A stretch of DNA of 64,000 bases from Drosophila miranda (GCF_003369915.1 NC_046673.1:480001-544000); one strand, 5' to 3'. Counted from the stretch's first letter, positions 45,701 to 56,084 are shown. Numbers and translations: made by a program. Notes: generated by a model not told the origin, from the sequence alone.

Positions 45701-48051
45701 CACCGCCTTCCTTGGCGACTTGAAGACTATTGTGTCCCATGAGGGCGGCGATGTGCTGATTGGGGAGGCCTTCAAGCGGCTAGCGGACATGTTCGAGCTG
45801 TACAGCGCTTTCCTGCACAACTACGGCCAGGCCATTGAAACTGTGAAGAAGTGTAGCGCCAGCAACCCGCAATTCAAGAAGATCGTCTCGACGATCGTCG
45901 TAAACCTGCAGACGGAGCAGTCGCTTACGCTGGAGGATCTGCTGCACAAGCCGGTAGCCAGGGTGCAGATTAACGCTATGGTCTTCAACGATCTGCTGCG
46001 CGAGACGGCAGCCAACCATCCGGACCACCAGCCGCTGCGGCAGGCCCAAAAGATCATACAGATGTTCCTCAACCAGTTCAACGTCTGCCAGCGGCTGCCT
46101 ACGGAGTCAAACCGCAACCTGAGGCGCATGGTTCGCAACTCCTTCATCGTGGAGTTGGTGGACGGTCATCGCAAGCTGCGGCATCTTTTCCTCTTCAATG
46201 ACGTGATCGCGTGCGCCAAGTACAAGGCCCTGGGTAGGGATCGCATTGACTACGAGCTCAAGTGGTTCATACCACTCAAGGATATCACCGTATACGAGGA
46301 GGCGGACAGCGCGGCGGAACTCAAGGAATCTAGTCCCGCGAACATTTCGCAAGTAAAGCGCAACCTGCGCTCGGTGCGCGACCAGCTCATCCTGGAGGCC
46401 AATGGAGTGCGCACCGGCGACAAGTACCGACGCAAGCTGGCCGATCTTGAGTCGCAGCTGGTGCTGGCCACGCCCAATCTGGTTCTGCGCCTGGGGAACA
46501 AGGCCAACAATAAGACTGTTACCTTCTTCCTCAGCTCGGACTTTGAGCGGACGCAGTGGATGGACTCGATCACTTCGCTCAAGGTGAGTGGCTGCTGACT
46601 GGTGCGCGGCAACTTTTGGCTGAGCAGCAGACTAATCTTTGCTCCCCTCCTCTCCTCCCCTCCGCACCCCAGCAAAAGTGCAATCTGCCCGGAGCCAATA
46701 CCATCAACTCGCTGGAGGTCACCGCCTTCATTGTTGCAATGCAGAAGGGCATGAAAACTGAAATGGGTTCGTATCTGATGCGCAACACCAACGACGAAAG
46801 CCTTCTCGTCGGCGACCTTCACATGACCGTCCAGGGCCTGGGCGGGCTCGAGCAGCCGGCGGATCTTTATATTTGCGTCGAGGTGGATTCGTATGGGCAC
46901 TACTTCCGCAAGGCCACAACCAAGTTGATCTGCCGCAGCCAGACGCCGCTGTGGAATGAGAGCTTTATGTTGGAGCTGGAGGGCAGCCAGAATGTACGCA
47001 TCCTGCTGTACGAGGCGAAAGACCGGCCTCTGCTGAGAGCCAAACACATACTGAAGGTGGCTTGACTTCATCGAATTCTTTTCCACTCAACTAATCTGTT
47101 TTCTATTCTGCAGTTGAGCCACAACTGGCTCAAGGAGACAACCCAGATACGCACAATCAAGTTAAGCGAGACCCTGGAACTGACCTGCAGCTTCCGTTTC
47201 GTGCCCGGTGAGCTGTGCCGTGCCACCACGAAGCCAGGCGCCCTCTTTGGAGCCAAAATGAGTCAAGTATTAAAGTGGGTTTCTGCCTGCTTCCTCCTGG
47301 AAGACCATTTGATGTTTTTATCTTTATTCTTCCCCGGTAAGACGCGAGAAACGCGACATTCCGTTCATCATCAGTGCCTGCATACGGGAGGTGGAGCGAC
47401 GTGGAATGTTGGAGGTGGGCTGTTATCGCGTCAGCGGCTCTGCTTCGGATCTGTCCAAGCTGAAGAAGGCCTTTGAGTCGGGTAAGCAAAGCTCTAATAT
47501 TCCCGATTGAACCCTGATTGAACCGAGCATTCTTCTCTGCTCCTCTTCTAATAGATGCCTATGAGGCGGAGCAGCTGCTGCGCGAGGTGGACATCCACTC
47601 GGTGACAGGCATTCTGAAGACATTCCTGCGCGAACTCCCCGAAGCCTTGTTCACGGATCAGCTTTATCCGCGTTTCTTTGACACATTCAGCACACTGAGC
47701 AACAACAACGAGTCTACACGCATCAACGAGTTGCTAAAGGTGTTTGAGGAGCTGCCGCAGGCCAACAAGGCATCGATCTCTCTGATCCTGGATCATCTGA
47801 TAAGGTAAAGATGCGCTAGGGGCTCCCCTATTATCTGGATCAACTAATCTTGTTCCTCCTGCAGAGTCCACGAAAAGGAGGCCGATAACAAAATGTCCCT
47901 GCACAATCTGGCCATGGTCTTTGGGCCCACCCTTATAAGGCCGGGACAAACGCAGGTGAAGCAGAAGGATCCCTTGGCGGCCAGCACTGTGGATGTGATG
48001 GCTCAGGCCGGGATACTCTATTGCTTTCTGCAGGCGCGCATTAAGAATTAG
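27744..48051 (+). CDS. RhoGAP1A: RhoGAP1A, BCR/ABR-type RhoGEF-RhoGAP protein
   Basis: Twelve coding exons: 27744-28046, 32706-33349, 33417-34059, 34132-34436, 34514-34640, 45431-45529, 45597-46583, 46673-47056, 47114-47274, 47342-47481, 47555-47804 and 47865-48051. All borders are GT-AG and every phase matches; about 1409 aa. An N-terminal coiled coil (ELSKELEQETLYVEYLERLL) resembles the BCR oligomerisation domain. A Ser/Gly/Pro-rich linker (residues 105-670) follows, then DH (ILSSIIHSETIYVECLNKM.., about 680-870), PH (about 890-1035), C2 (WNESFMLELEGSQNVRILLYE, about 1060-1165) and RhoGAP (about 1225-1400; arginine finger near R1247 in VGCYRVSG; NKMSLHNLAMVFGPTLIRP). The DH part should load GTP on Rho-family GTPases and the GAP part hydrolyse it, at cortex or membrane. 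Two introns of 4.7 and 10.8 kb are full of transposons. Confidence 0.94.
28047..29574. other. RhoGAP1A intron 1, first part
   Basis: Intronic and non-coding, with TACATA-type runs near 28295-28325. From about 29180 the DNA becomes GC-richer with GTCGTCGTGGTCGTAGTC runs and looks like an untranslated leader for the exon at 29575. Confidence 0.4.
29575..29616 (+). CDS. RhoGAP1A: candidate alternative first coding exon of RhoGAP1A
   Basis: ATG in good context (gaacATGG) opens 14 codons, MASFKEKFKLWSRG, an amphipathic basic peptide, ending at GGG|GTGCGT. The phase (0) fits the exon at 32706, so splicing would replace the coiled-coil N-terminus encoded at 27744-28046 by this short peptide. Upstream DNA (29180-29570) looks like a leader. 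The donor has C at +3, less usual than GTAAGT/GTGAGT. BCR/ABR genes in other animals also use alternative first exons. RNA evidence is lacking here. Confidence 0.5.
29617..30924. other. RhoGAP1A intron 1, middle part
   Basis: Intronic. A (CCACTC/CACACC) run lies at 30413-30446 and a GAGAGAGA tract at about 30066-30080. No coding exon found. Confidence 0.4.
30925..31593 (+). mobile_element. 5'-truncated LINE (non-LTR retrotransposon) fragment
   Basis: Reverse transcriptase remnants in the plus strand: FINDI..LLYAD (active-site region, altered to YADA) at about 30955-31020, then RDLDRVARWCRLNSLPLNVSKC and HDLGVLFDSRFHFANYLN. A deletion after RDPYTRLSLV joins to the C-terminal part (FIYDILVDDPDLLSSISFRAPARSLR). 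The frame stops at TAA near 31575 and an A-rich tail (AAATAAATAAAATAAAAAAA) follows, as in LINE 3' ends. A DINE-1 copy begins right after the tail. The clade was not fixed; Jockey-like or LOA/Bilbo-like elements are possible. Confidence 0.8.
31594..32512 (+). mobile_element. DINE-1/mini-me Helentron copy d, second subfamily
   Basis: Head CGAGGAGGAACGTTGTGAGG, tail CTCATTTTGAGTA without the final GTATCGGGTATA. It belongs to a subfamily with GTACATTGAGCGACAAAAAG in place of GCTAATATTAAACGACACG, and TTTTTGAGGGCGGAAGGGGG in the last sub-unit. It is nearly the mirror of copy e (35212-36067). Confidence 0.85.
34060..34131 (+). other. RhoGAP1A: 72-base in-frame intron of RhoGAP1A (possible exitron)
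   Basis: Bounded by GTT|GTAAGT and TCTCTCCACAG|ATC. The length is 24 codons with no stop, so the frame reads straight through. If retained it adds 24 residues (VSVCQIDQTDHIKSLF..). Splicing is more likely because both sites are strong. Confidence 0.6.
34641..34984. other. start of the 10.8-kb RhoGAP1A intron
   Basis: Begins AAG|GTTTGT. AT-rich and non-coding apart from a short read-through frame. Confidence 0.45.
34985..35211 (-). pseudogene. Tc1-like transposase C-terminal fragment
   Basis: On the minus strand the frames show DDSALCHRA, then LDWPSNSPD and KIRKRKPKTMVELRNIIEVW, the order seen at the C-terminal end of Tc1-like transposases (D.A..H, WP.QSPDLNP, then the LR/LK..I helix). The fragment is cut on its 5' side by the DINE-1 starting at 35212. 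No terminal repeats seen. Confidence 0.65.
35212..36067 (-). mobile_element. DINE-1/mini-me Helentron copy e, second subfamily
   Basis: Reverse orientation, from TTAGATTTGTGGTGAAAATG to CTCACAACGTTCCCCC. The microsatellite has shrunk to a single short CTGTCCGTCC. Its last sub-unit (CCTCAAAAAGAACGAAAATC, CATCGCCGCGCCCC) is nearly the exact reverse complement of copy d. Confidence 0.85.
36397..37910 (-). mobile_element. degenerate Tc1-like transposon
   Basis: About 1.5 kb. The ends CAGCTGCGCCGAAAAATAGC (36397) and, on the other strand, CAGTGGCGTTGAAAAAAATA (37910) form inverted repeats, each ending in TAGCACCA. TA dinucleotides flank both ends (36395-36396 and 37911-37912). Minus-strand frames encode broken Tc1 transposase: KFGMQIALKLGQRKMEKHPV, then FQQKNDPKRTRKKSRKWFEHN and DWPVQSPDMNPIDNILG. 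Several frameshifts are needed to link them. The third catalytic residue position (NPIEN in typical Tc1) reads NPIDN. Inactive. Confidence 0.85.
37911..38750. other. intronic AT-rich DNA
   Basis: No gene or recognised repeat, apart from the TA duplication at its left border. Confidence 0.4.
38752..39831 (-). mobile_element. DINE-1/mini-me Helentron copy f
   Basis: Full-length main-subfamily copy: TTATACCCGATTCTCAAAAT at the left, CTCACAACGTTCCCCCTCGT at the right. The microsatellite at about 38896-38911 is short. Confidence 0.88.
39832..40788. other. intronic DNA between DINE-1 copy f and the palindrome
   Basis: AT-rich intron sequence with pyrimidine-rich runs (about 40140-40170). No exon could be linked to the RhoGAP1A frame. 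Confidence 0.4.
40915..41994 (+). mobile_element. DINE-1/mini-me Helentron copy g, left arm of the palindrome
   Basis: Main-subfamily full-length copy, ACGAGGGGGAACGTTG to GAGTATCGGGTATAA. Mirror partner of copy h, with matching flanks on both sides. Confidence 0.88.
42138..42386 (+). pseudogene. Tc1-like transposase N-terminal (helix-turn-helix) remnant
   Basis: The open frame contains a paired-like DNA-binding stretch, IMKISDKIGKTRCVLRDFIKNRSHYG, matching the usual Tc1 pattern (I..ig.s..vV..fl.....YG). It ends after 82 codons, and no catalytic domain follows in the palindrome. The first half is also present, inverted and mutated, at about 42856-43000. Confidence 0.6.
43160..44274 (-). mobile_element. 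DINE-1/mini-me Helentron copy h, right arm of the palindrome
   Basis: Reverse orientation, TATACCCGATACTCAAAATG to CAACGTTCCCCCTCGT. It carries the longest GTCY array of the window, about 43302-43350 (TGTCTGTCCG units), against a short array in its partner g. Confidence 0.88.
44416..45430. other. end of the 10.8-kb RhoGAP1A intron
   Basis: Contains TTTCAGCTCC-type short repeats at 44751-44785. A minus-strand frame at 44958-45208 (ATG at 45208, shifting frame near 45130) has no recognised family. The intron ends TTTTTCTCGTTTTCGCAG at 45430. Confidence 0.4.
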
Positions 48052-49666
48052 AACTAGGCAGGGACCCGACATACAAAGGATTGGAGTGGATGATATATAT
48101 ATAGCTTTTTAGCACGCTTTTTTATATAGCAGTAGCAAGCGTGCATGAAACACTTGTCGAAATCACACGCCAAGCCCTGTCCCCACACCCCAATCCATCC
48201 CAGAAACACATGAAAATGCGCTGCTAATTGTATATAACCGGATAAAAGGAATCGGTAGCGGAAGCTGTCAAAGTATTTACGGATTTCAAAAAGAGAAACT
48301 TACTAATGAATGAACAAATTTACACAACTGCTCAATGGCGGTGACTGGAGAGGCACACACTCATACACTGCACATATTTAAGTGTCCAACACTTAAGTTG
48401 AACCACCTCCTCTTCCACCAGCAACACAGTCACTGTCCCTGCCTTTGACCCACTACCAAGGCTTACTTATGTAGCTTCTTGCTTGTATACTCGTCGTACA
48501 TATGATATCTATAAAGATATCTATATACATATATACTTATATATATACACATATATATGATATGCTTCAGCTTTATACATATGTATACACCAAACATGGG
48601 AGAGCGTTATGCACACGATCGGATCCCCGTGCCCCATTCCCTGTAACTCGTAGCACGTGTTCCTGCCATCCGCCTCCCTCTAGCGTACTGCAACAATGGC
48701 AACACCCACAAAAATACTTTTTCAATATTAAAAGTATATACTTCTATATATATAAATATTAATTCCAATACGTATGACTATAGTTACCGAAATGCAGGAT
48801 GAAGATTGATTGGCGATGATGCGCGGTTTTTGAGTATGTGTATGCTTACATAAAGTTTTGTTTTTTTTCGTCGTCTTATTTTATTTTAATTGTTTAGGTT
48901 TATATAAAAAAAGGGTAAAATAAAATATATTCTATTTAGAAATTGTGGCTTTCAATTTTAGTTGAATTAAAACTTTTGCTTCGGGTGCGACGGTGCAGGA
49001 TACAATATCTGATAATGGGAACGTCGATAGAGAAGATAGTTTCGCGACTTCTTTTAGCCTTGACGATTTCGTGGAAACATGGAATTTACGTGTCTGTAAA
49101 TATCGATTACCCTATTTTGGATATACATACCAGCTCTACCCCCTGAGACGGTTTACTAATTTTGATTATTTAAATAAGTCAATTTTGTAATTTGTTTTAT
49201 GGAAAAAGAAAATATTTGCTATAATTTGATTCAGTAATCAACTAGTAAATTCAAGATACTTTCAGTAATCCATGTGTTTGAAGCAAAGAGTCATATAATT
49301 GCATAGTTTCAAATACAGGTAATCTAATTCATCAATAGTGCGTAATAATCATTCTATCCCGTTAAAACTTGCGTTCTGCTTGTCTACGTCATCTCTTGGA
49401 TCTGATCTGAGCTTTCGGCTATAGCTGCAGCTGGCGCGCATTAATATAACAGGGCACCTGCGACCATATTTGATGGTTTTATTTATATTTTTCTATATTT
49501 CTTAATAAACCCATAGTCCGTTCTTATTTTGAAAACAGGATATTTCGATATCCTTCTCTAGAAAACATAAAAAAGGATTTGATTTTAAGAATTGTAGTTT
49601 ACGCTTTATACAGGGAGGACTATAACGATGGAGGACTCAGTACAAGTTTTTACTTTTGAAAAGCGT
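48052..49666. other. convergent 3' flanks of RhoGAP1A and the RBM19 homologue
   Basis: Tail-to-tail intergenic region with both 3' UTRs. Candidate polyadenylation signals are AATAAA at 48919 (plus) and on the minus strand at 49478-49483. TA-rich runs lie at 48505-48565. A 65-codon frame at 48993-49190 (DTISDNGNVDREDSFATSFS..) looks protein-like but is unassigned. Confidence 0.45.
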
Positions 49667-52632
49667 CTAACGATCCCGGGCTTCACCACGACTAGAGTTC
49701 TCCATCTCGTCGTCCTCTTCTGGGGCCTGCTGGATGCTGCCCTCGACATCGAAAAAGGCACGCCTACTCTGCTTGGCTGCCGTTCCCGCTCGGGTGTCAT
49801 CAAACCTGGCTGCCGTCCGCTTGCGCAGCTCTCCCAAATCGTTTTGGTCGTCGTGTGAGGCCCACTCGAGGACAAGGCGGCGCCCGTACAAATGGGTGCT
49901 GGCGCTGAGCGCATCAAAGGCTCGCTTGGCATCCGCCTTGGTGATGAAATCAACAAAGCCGAAGCCCCGATGTGCGTCCTCACCAGCTGTAACCTTCTTA
50001 GGTATGCGCAGGGAACGCAAATCGCCAAAGGCCCTGCAAAGAAGAATCACTAGAAATCACGGGAAACAGCTAAACGTGCCTGTCACTCACTTGAACACCT
50101 CCCGCACTTCTCGGTATTGAGCCTGGAAGGGTATATTGCGAACCAGGATTTTGGTGCCCGTTTGCTTCTTCTGCGCCGCCTGGCCACGTCGGGATACGTC
50201 CTCGTTCTGGTTTCTGGAGAGATTACATGGAAATCAGTGAAATGTTGAGCATTGTCCTGAGCCTTATGATAAATACTTGAGGACGCGATCGCTACGCTTG
50301 AGTTCCACGGGATTGCCGTCGATGTGGGTGAGCTGCAGATTTTTGAGCGCGCGATCTGCCACTGAGGCATTCTTGAACTGTATGAAGCCATAGCCCAGTG
50401 AGCTGAATTGATGAGGGTTTTGGGGATCCTTGCGCTTGGCTATCTCCACTGTGTGAATGGATCCCAGGTGGCGGAAATGCTCTAGCACGGTCTCCTTCAC
50501 GGTTTTGAAGTTCAGGTTGCGCAGGAAGAGGGTTGTGTCCGGCTCGGGCTCATCCTCGGCATCCTCGGCTAGAGGCTCATCCTTTGTCTCCTCTTTTATT
50601 GCTGTCGTCGTTTTCTCCGGCTCCTTCCTTCTGGGCTCTTCCTGCTTTGTCTTCGGTATGATCGGCTCGTTGCTGAGCGTTGTGACAAAGGTCTGCTCTG
50701 GTGCCCACTCCAGATAGAGAGGAGCGTTTTTGAACTTACTGTAGGCCAGTTTCTTGAATGCCTGACGTGCCTCCGAAGGCTCACAGAACTCGATGAGAGC
50801 CGTGACCCCACTGGGAGGTAGCACAATCCGTCCAATGGGTCCGAAGCGACTGAAAATGGGACTCAGTTCCGATACTACGGTCGTTGCTGGCAGGTTCTTG
50901 GCTAGTATTACAGTTCTGGAGCGTTTCTGGGAGGGTTCGTCAAAGGCACTTAGACGCACGCCCTCCTCTTCGAGAAATCTCTTCATTTCGATCACGATCT
51001 GAGTCTCGCCGAGGGCTAGACGGACGGCGGCACTGCTTCCGCCTTCGCTAGTGTCCAAGATGCGCTCCTTAGATGTCTTGAACTGCTTGGCTAGCAGATC
51101 AGCCACTGCATTGGCACCGAGGAAAAGCGTGTTCCAGCCAATTGGTTTCTGAGCGTTCTTTTTCAGCTTGAGAGCCTTCTTTTCCTTGAAAGAGAGCCCG
51201 GAATCGTCCTTGTCTGCCTCACTCTGGTCATTTTTGTCGAGCTCCTTGCCGGGAAGCAAATGTAGCAAGCGCCCATGAAAGTCGGTGCCGTCGAGGGCAT
51301 TGAATGCCTTAAGTGCGTGCTCCGGCATCATGTAGGTGACCGTACCAAAGCCTTTGATTTTTCGTGTAAGCTTATCCACCGGGAGATTGACCTTAACGAC
51401 AGGGCCGTACTGTTCGAAGAGCTTCTGCATTTCTTCCTCGGTGGTGGTGTAAGCCAGATTCCGAAAAAATATACTACCCGATTCAGAGATGTCCTCTTCT
51501 TTGCGTAGGCCGTCCTGCTGTTGCTTCCACTTGGCATTCGCTCGGCTCTCTGCCGGGGCGTTGGGCGGTGGCAATCCACTCTTGCTAGCCTTTGTCACCT
51601 TGTTCCTCTCGGTAAAGTCAGAGAAGAAGATCTGCTTGCCATTGATGAAGCTCTTGTTCTTTACCATCGCCTTGGCCATGTCCTTTTCGGTCTTAAAGCC
51701 CACGTAGCAGAATCCGTGGACCTTGCCGGGTAGGCGAACCGAATATGGCTTGAGAGGTTTGAAGAACTTGAGCACCTCCTGACGCTTCGTTTTGTATGGA
51801 ACATTGTGGATTTTGATGGTGAACAGATCCAGGCTACTTTTTTCCGCCTTTGTCTTCTTGGTCAGTGCAGAGGCAGTGGGTGCTGCAGCCTTTCCCATCA
51901 TCAGAAATTTCATGTATTCCAGGTCAGTAATGGGTTTCTCGGCCAACTTTTCACCCTCGTCGTCTAATTGCGATTCTTCCTCATAGGCCTCTTGTTCGTA
52001 CTCGACGTCATCAGCATCGACGCCGCTGTCATTGCGTCCAGCTGTACGCTCGGCATTATCCTTCTTCTCCGCGTTCTGTTCGGTCTTGCCTAAATCGTTG
52101 CCCCATAGAGTGCGTGTTTTTTCGTGAGCCTGCAAGAACTCTTGAAACTCTGGATCATCTTTGTGCTTTCCCAGAATCTCGACCACTTTCGTATCCTTCT
52201 TCGGTTTGGCCTTCTTCTTTGACTCGGCGCTTTCTTTCTTCTCTTCCTCTTCTTCGGCAACCTTTATTTTATCCAGATTGTTTTTGCAATCCTTGGAATA
52301 TTTGCTCCAAGACTTCGGCTTGGCTTCGCTGCCCAGGGCGGCGCAGGACTCAACGCGAACGCGACTCGTTTGGATGCAGGTGTTATTAAAGTGCTGAATG
52401 GCATCCTGTGCCTCCTCTTCTGTGCTGTAGCCAACAAAACAGAACTGCCGAAACTTGCCGTCTGGCGTGTACTTCAGCTGCAGGTCGGTGATGTTTCCCT
52501 TTGCACCAAAGATGTTGCGCAGTTTGTCTTCAGTTATCTGTGGATGGGTGTGGAATCAGTGAGAGTATGAAGGAGTATTCCACTAGGCTTATTTACATGC
52601 TTGGGCAATTGTTTGACTATTATTCGTGACAT
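49667..52632 (-). CDS. RBM19/Mrd1 homologue, six-RRM pre-rRNA processing factor
   Basis: Nucleolar RNA-binding protein; the yeast Mrd1 orthologue is needed for cleavage of pre-rRNA to 18S rRNA in the small-subunit processome. Four exons on the minus strand, 52632-52597, 52537-50277, 50213-50091 and 50033-49667, with GT-AG borders and matching phases, give 928 aa, close to the human protein (960). Six RRMs: RRM1 at the start (MSRIIVKQLPKH..FCFVGY), RRM2 about 250-320 (IKIHNVPY..GFCYVGF), RRM3 about 365-445 (IFFRNLAY..GFGTVTY), RRM4 about 545-620 (VILAKNLPA), RRM5 about 680-765 (LFLRNLNF..GYGFIQF) and RRM6 across exons 3-4 (ILVRNIPF..GFGFVDF). Lys/Glu-rich linkers lie between. The first exon has only 12 codons, so the long frame beginning at 52186 misses the start. 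The D. melanogaster counterpart is probably CG3335, from memory. Confidence 0.94.
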
Positions 52633-52702
52633 TTTGTGGCGTTCTTTTGTGAATTGCGAAAATAATTAATAAAAATAGATTTTGTTTACGAATCGCACTT
52701 GG

Positions 52703-52780
52703 CACGTGTATTGAGTGTGGTCATCGATGTTTTTACTGTTGGCTTATGGGTATCGATGTTTTTTTGATCAAACATCGATG
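52703..52780. promoter_or_regulatory. E-box and three DRE-like sites upstream of the RBM19 homologue
   Basis: CACGTG, the Myc-Max E-box, lies at 52703-52708, about 71 bases before the ATG at 52632. CATCGATG (52722 and 52773) and TATCGATG (52751) resemble DREF sites. Fly ribosome-biogenesis promoters are commonly enriched for Myc E-boxes and DREs, so the arrangement fits the gene's role. Confidence 0.6.
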
Positions 52781-53228
52781 TTCTTACATATCTGGGAGTT
52801 TTTGATGTTCCGAGAATTTCTTATTTATTCCCACTGACGACCATACACCATCCATTTCGGTCCGTAAGGTTTTGCCGTTCCGAAAATTTCCCAGTTAGTC
52901 CACCATCCATAAACCGCACGTTTCTATGCGATAGTTAGCCGATGGTTTTCAAATGCAACCAATGAATGGCAATAAAAAAAATAGTTCGCGCCTAGACATA
53001 TTTCAAATCGTAATTCGAATTTTAAATCGTTAAAGACTAAAAAAATACAAAAATACAACAGACACAATACAAAATGGAGAGAGCGGAAATTAGTAATAGT
53101 AAGTTTATTATAGGCCGTCAGCCATCGGCCATTAGCCAAAACTGTAAACTCGGAATGAGGCTCAGCCACTCTGGGTTAGGGACTGCCCTAAACCCGAGGC
53201 GATTTGTGCCCTACAGCCCTAGGATACA
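52781..53228. other. intergenic spacer
   Basis: Contains an imperfect direct repeat (TTCCGAGAATTTC near 52809 and TTCCGAAAATTTC near 52877, each followed by a CACCATCCAT). No gene seen. Confidence 0.4.
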
Positions 53229-54026
53229 GGTGGTTTTGGATCCAGACTTCTGTGATATGTCACTGATACAAAAATATTTCAAAACTTCGCCCCGCCCACT
53301 TCCGCCATATGAACTTCCGCAAAATCTGAACTAGATCGTATAATTATTATAGCCAGAATCAAGAAAACAATTTCATTCTTTCTCGCGCTGTCTCTCTCTA
53401 ACACACAGGTTTCATGGTCGGTTTTGCCAATTGCAAAATATGAGTTCAAGGATCTCAGAACCTATAAGAGCCAGGGCAACCAATTTTGGTATCCACACTC
53501 CTGTGATATCGGACCTTGACCGTTTTGTGTCAAAATTTCGCCACACCCCCTTCCGGCCCCGCAAAGGACGAAACTCTGGGGCATCCACAAATCTCAGAGA
53601 CTATTAACGCTAGGGTAACCAAATTTAGTATCCGCACTCCTGTTAGATCTCACTATAAAACGTATATCTCAAAATTTCGCCCCACCCCCTTCCGCCCACA
53701 CAAAGAACGAAAATCTGTTGCATCCACAATATTGCAGATTCGAGAAAACTAAAAACGCAGAATCATAGATAACAACCATATCTATCAGATTGCTGAATCT
53801 GGATCAGATCAGATAATTTTTATAGCCAAAAGGAAGAAATCAATTTGCAGTGGCTACGCAGCGCCCGACGTCACGCTCAGACTGATTTTCTGTCTCTCTC
53901 GCACGCACTCTTTGTCGTGTCGTTTAATATTCTCGGCGTCTGCCGGAGGAGAGCCATACTGACTAAGTATCGGGTATAAATGTAGAGTTGCGGCGTCCGC
54001 AGCAACTCACAACGTTCCCCCTCGTT
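53229..54026 (-). mobile_element. DINE-1/mini-me Helentron copy i, 3' end missing
   Basis: Starts inside the family at GGTTTTGGATCCAGACTTCT and continues to CTCACAACGTTCCCCCTCGT. The hairpin tail, TA tract, core and GTCY array are absent, and there is a deletion after CCGCCCACTTCCGCC. Confidence 0.85.
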
Positions 54027-54331
54027 ATTATTTAGTTTTAACACAAGCTTTGTTAAGCGTCGAAGCAAGAGATCAAGATGCCAGACCGCTAATCATAGTC
54101 GGAACGACTCTTAGATCAGTGTTGTTGAGGGGCTGCGATCCGGGCTGCCACAGTACTCCCCCTAGAAAAGTTACAAATCTTTTGTCTTTTCTTCTTATAT
54201 GTCCGTAACGGGACATTTGATAGCTGATCGTCAGAGGAGCTGGTCTCGGGATTCGCCATAAATGCTGGCTTAAGCCTGTCGACTGAAATGGCCGTCTCTT
54301 TTCCATTAATGCGAATGGTGAAGACCCGGTC

Positions 54332-54670
54332 TTATGACTTTGATGCAATCGGGTATGGTCCTGTGTACGGCGGCTCCAAGGGTATGAACATCAGTCCGAA
54401 CAAAAACATGAGAACAATTGTGAATATCCTTAAGCAGGAAGCGTTTGGGCTAGATGTGATGGCTGGCTTTACAACCTGCATTCTTCTCCTGAACTGGCTG
54501 GCAAAGTCAAGTGGTTCCGACGACACATCCACTTCGGAAAAGTATTCATTGGGAAGACGTAACGTACACCCATATAGCACCTCTGCTGATGATGCCTTAA
54601 TGTCTTCCTTGAAGCACGTGCGGAGGCCCAGCATGACGGTTGGAAGCAGCTTGATCCATGGTATATCCGG
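54332..54670 (-). pseudogene. integrase C-terminal fragment
   Basis: The frame MLGLRTCFKEDIKASSAEVL..LRLPNEYF matches the region after the integrase core (LGLR...K..TSAELVYG..LRLP.EF). It is in a different frame from 54671-55756, so a shift or stop separates them. Confidence 0.7.
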
Positions 54671-55756
54671 TTAGCACATCAAGGAGGCTTTTATGGACCT
54701 GTGCCAACGCTCGATCATGCCATTTGACTGGGGGTGGTATGGCGTCGTGTGAATGTGCACGCTTCCTAGCATATTCGCTAGGGACTTAAAGAGTGCAAAC
54801 TCGAATGGAGTTCCTTGATCAGTTGTAATAGTCAATGGGCACCCGAAACTCGATATCCAGCGCGAGCATATTGCTTCACATATGGTCTCTGCAGTCATAT
54901 CCTTCAACGGCACTGCCGCCGGCCAGCGGGAAAACCGGTCAATCATTGTCAGACAATATCTGTATCCGTCAACCAAGGGCATCACAACGATGTCTAGATG
55001 TATGTGATCAAACCTTCCATCGGGGACGGTGATCTTTTCCGGAATCAAAGCGTTGTGCTTATGGATTTTGGCTCGTGGGTACGGCAGGCAATTCCTCGAC
55101 CACTCCAGAACGTTCTTACGCATTGACGGCCAAACGTACTTTTGAGAGATTTGTTTGAGAGTTGACCTGCCACTTGGGTGAGACAGTCCGTGTACGTTTG
55201 AAAACACATGGAATCGCAGAGATTGAAGAATATATGGTCGAGCCGTTCCCGTTGCCATATGGCAATAGATGATGTCCTCGTCAACTGGAATTGCTTGTAG
55301 GTTTAATGACGTGTCTCCATTTAAGATGTCGGGCAACTCGATGTCCGTTGCCTGAGCAGTTTCAATAGCTCTAGTATCCAGAGTCGTCGGCATGGTGATG
55401 GCGTTAGTCGTGGAGAGGGCATCGCCAACTACGTTGTCAGTGCCACTCACGTGCACAATTGCAGTGGAGTGTTGGGATATGACTCCCAGCTGCCGCAGCT
55501 GTCTCTCCGACGCTTTCTCTGGCTTCTGTTTGAAGGCATATATCAGTGGCTTGTGACCAGTTTTGATCACAAATATCCTAGCCTCCAACATGTGCTTGAA
55601 GTACTTTATAGCCTCGTAAATCGACAACAGCTCTCTATCGTATGTGCTGTACCTTCTCAGTTGCACTGAGTTTTTTGGAGAAGAAACCGAGAGGATCCCA
55701 ATTTCCTTTTGTGTTTTGTTTAAGCACAGCTCCAATGGCAGTATCGGAAGCGTCAC
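54671..55756 (-). pseudogene. RNase H end and integrase of the decayed Ty3 element
   Basis: Contains the RNase H end (YSTYDRELLSIYEAIKYFKHMLE, TGHKPLIYAF), the spacer, and an integrase zinc-finger region (HGLSHPSGRSTL..YVWPSMRKNV..NCLPYPRAK), whose second CxxC cysteine is replaced by Tyr. The integrase core follows (HLDIVVMPL, TTDQGTPFE, YHPQSNGMIERWHRS). The catalytic D, D, E are all still visible. Confidence 0.85.
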
Positions 55757-56084
55757 ACGTGAGACTTAGTTCTGCATCAAGACTGGGGTGAGCGAGGGTT
55801 GCGGCGTTAGCTATACTATTTTTGCATTTTTCAAATGCTTTAATCGAGCTTGGCGTCCACTGCACTGGCCGTTTGTCGTTCTTCTTCATGTTACGTGTCA
55901 AGTCGTTGAGTGGCGCCTGTATTTCTGATGCATGAGGTATGCAGCGGCGGTAATAGTTAACTATACCGAGAAAACGACCTAATTCGCAAATCGTTTGTGG
56001 CTGAGTGTACTCAGTAATTGACTTCACTCGATCCTCTGGAGGCTTAATTCCGTTGCCGTTGACTATGTAGCTCAGGAATGTCAC
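55635..56084 (-). pseudogene. RT connection and RNase H start
   Basis: [31 protein letters not shown] and LTCDASDTAIGAVLKQ are typical of the RT thumb/connection and RNase H start. The 3' end overlaps the next frame by about 120 bases, so a frameshift lies there. Confidence 0.85.

Noticed and set aside
46250-47086. 278-codon minus-strand frame across RhoGAP1A exons
   Set aside because: Shadow of the DH-PH-C2 coding exons; no independent domain.
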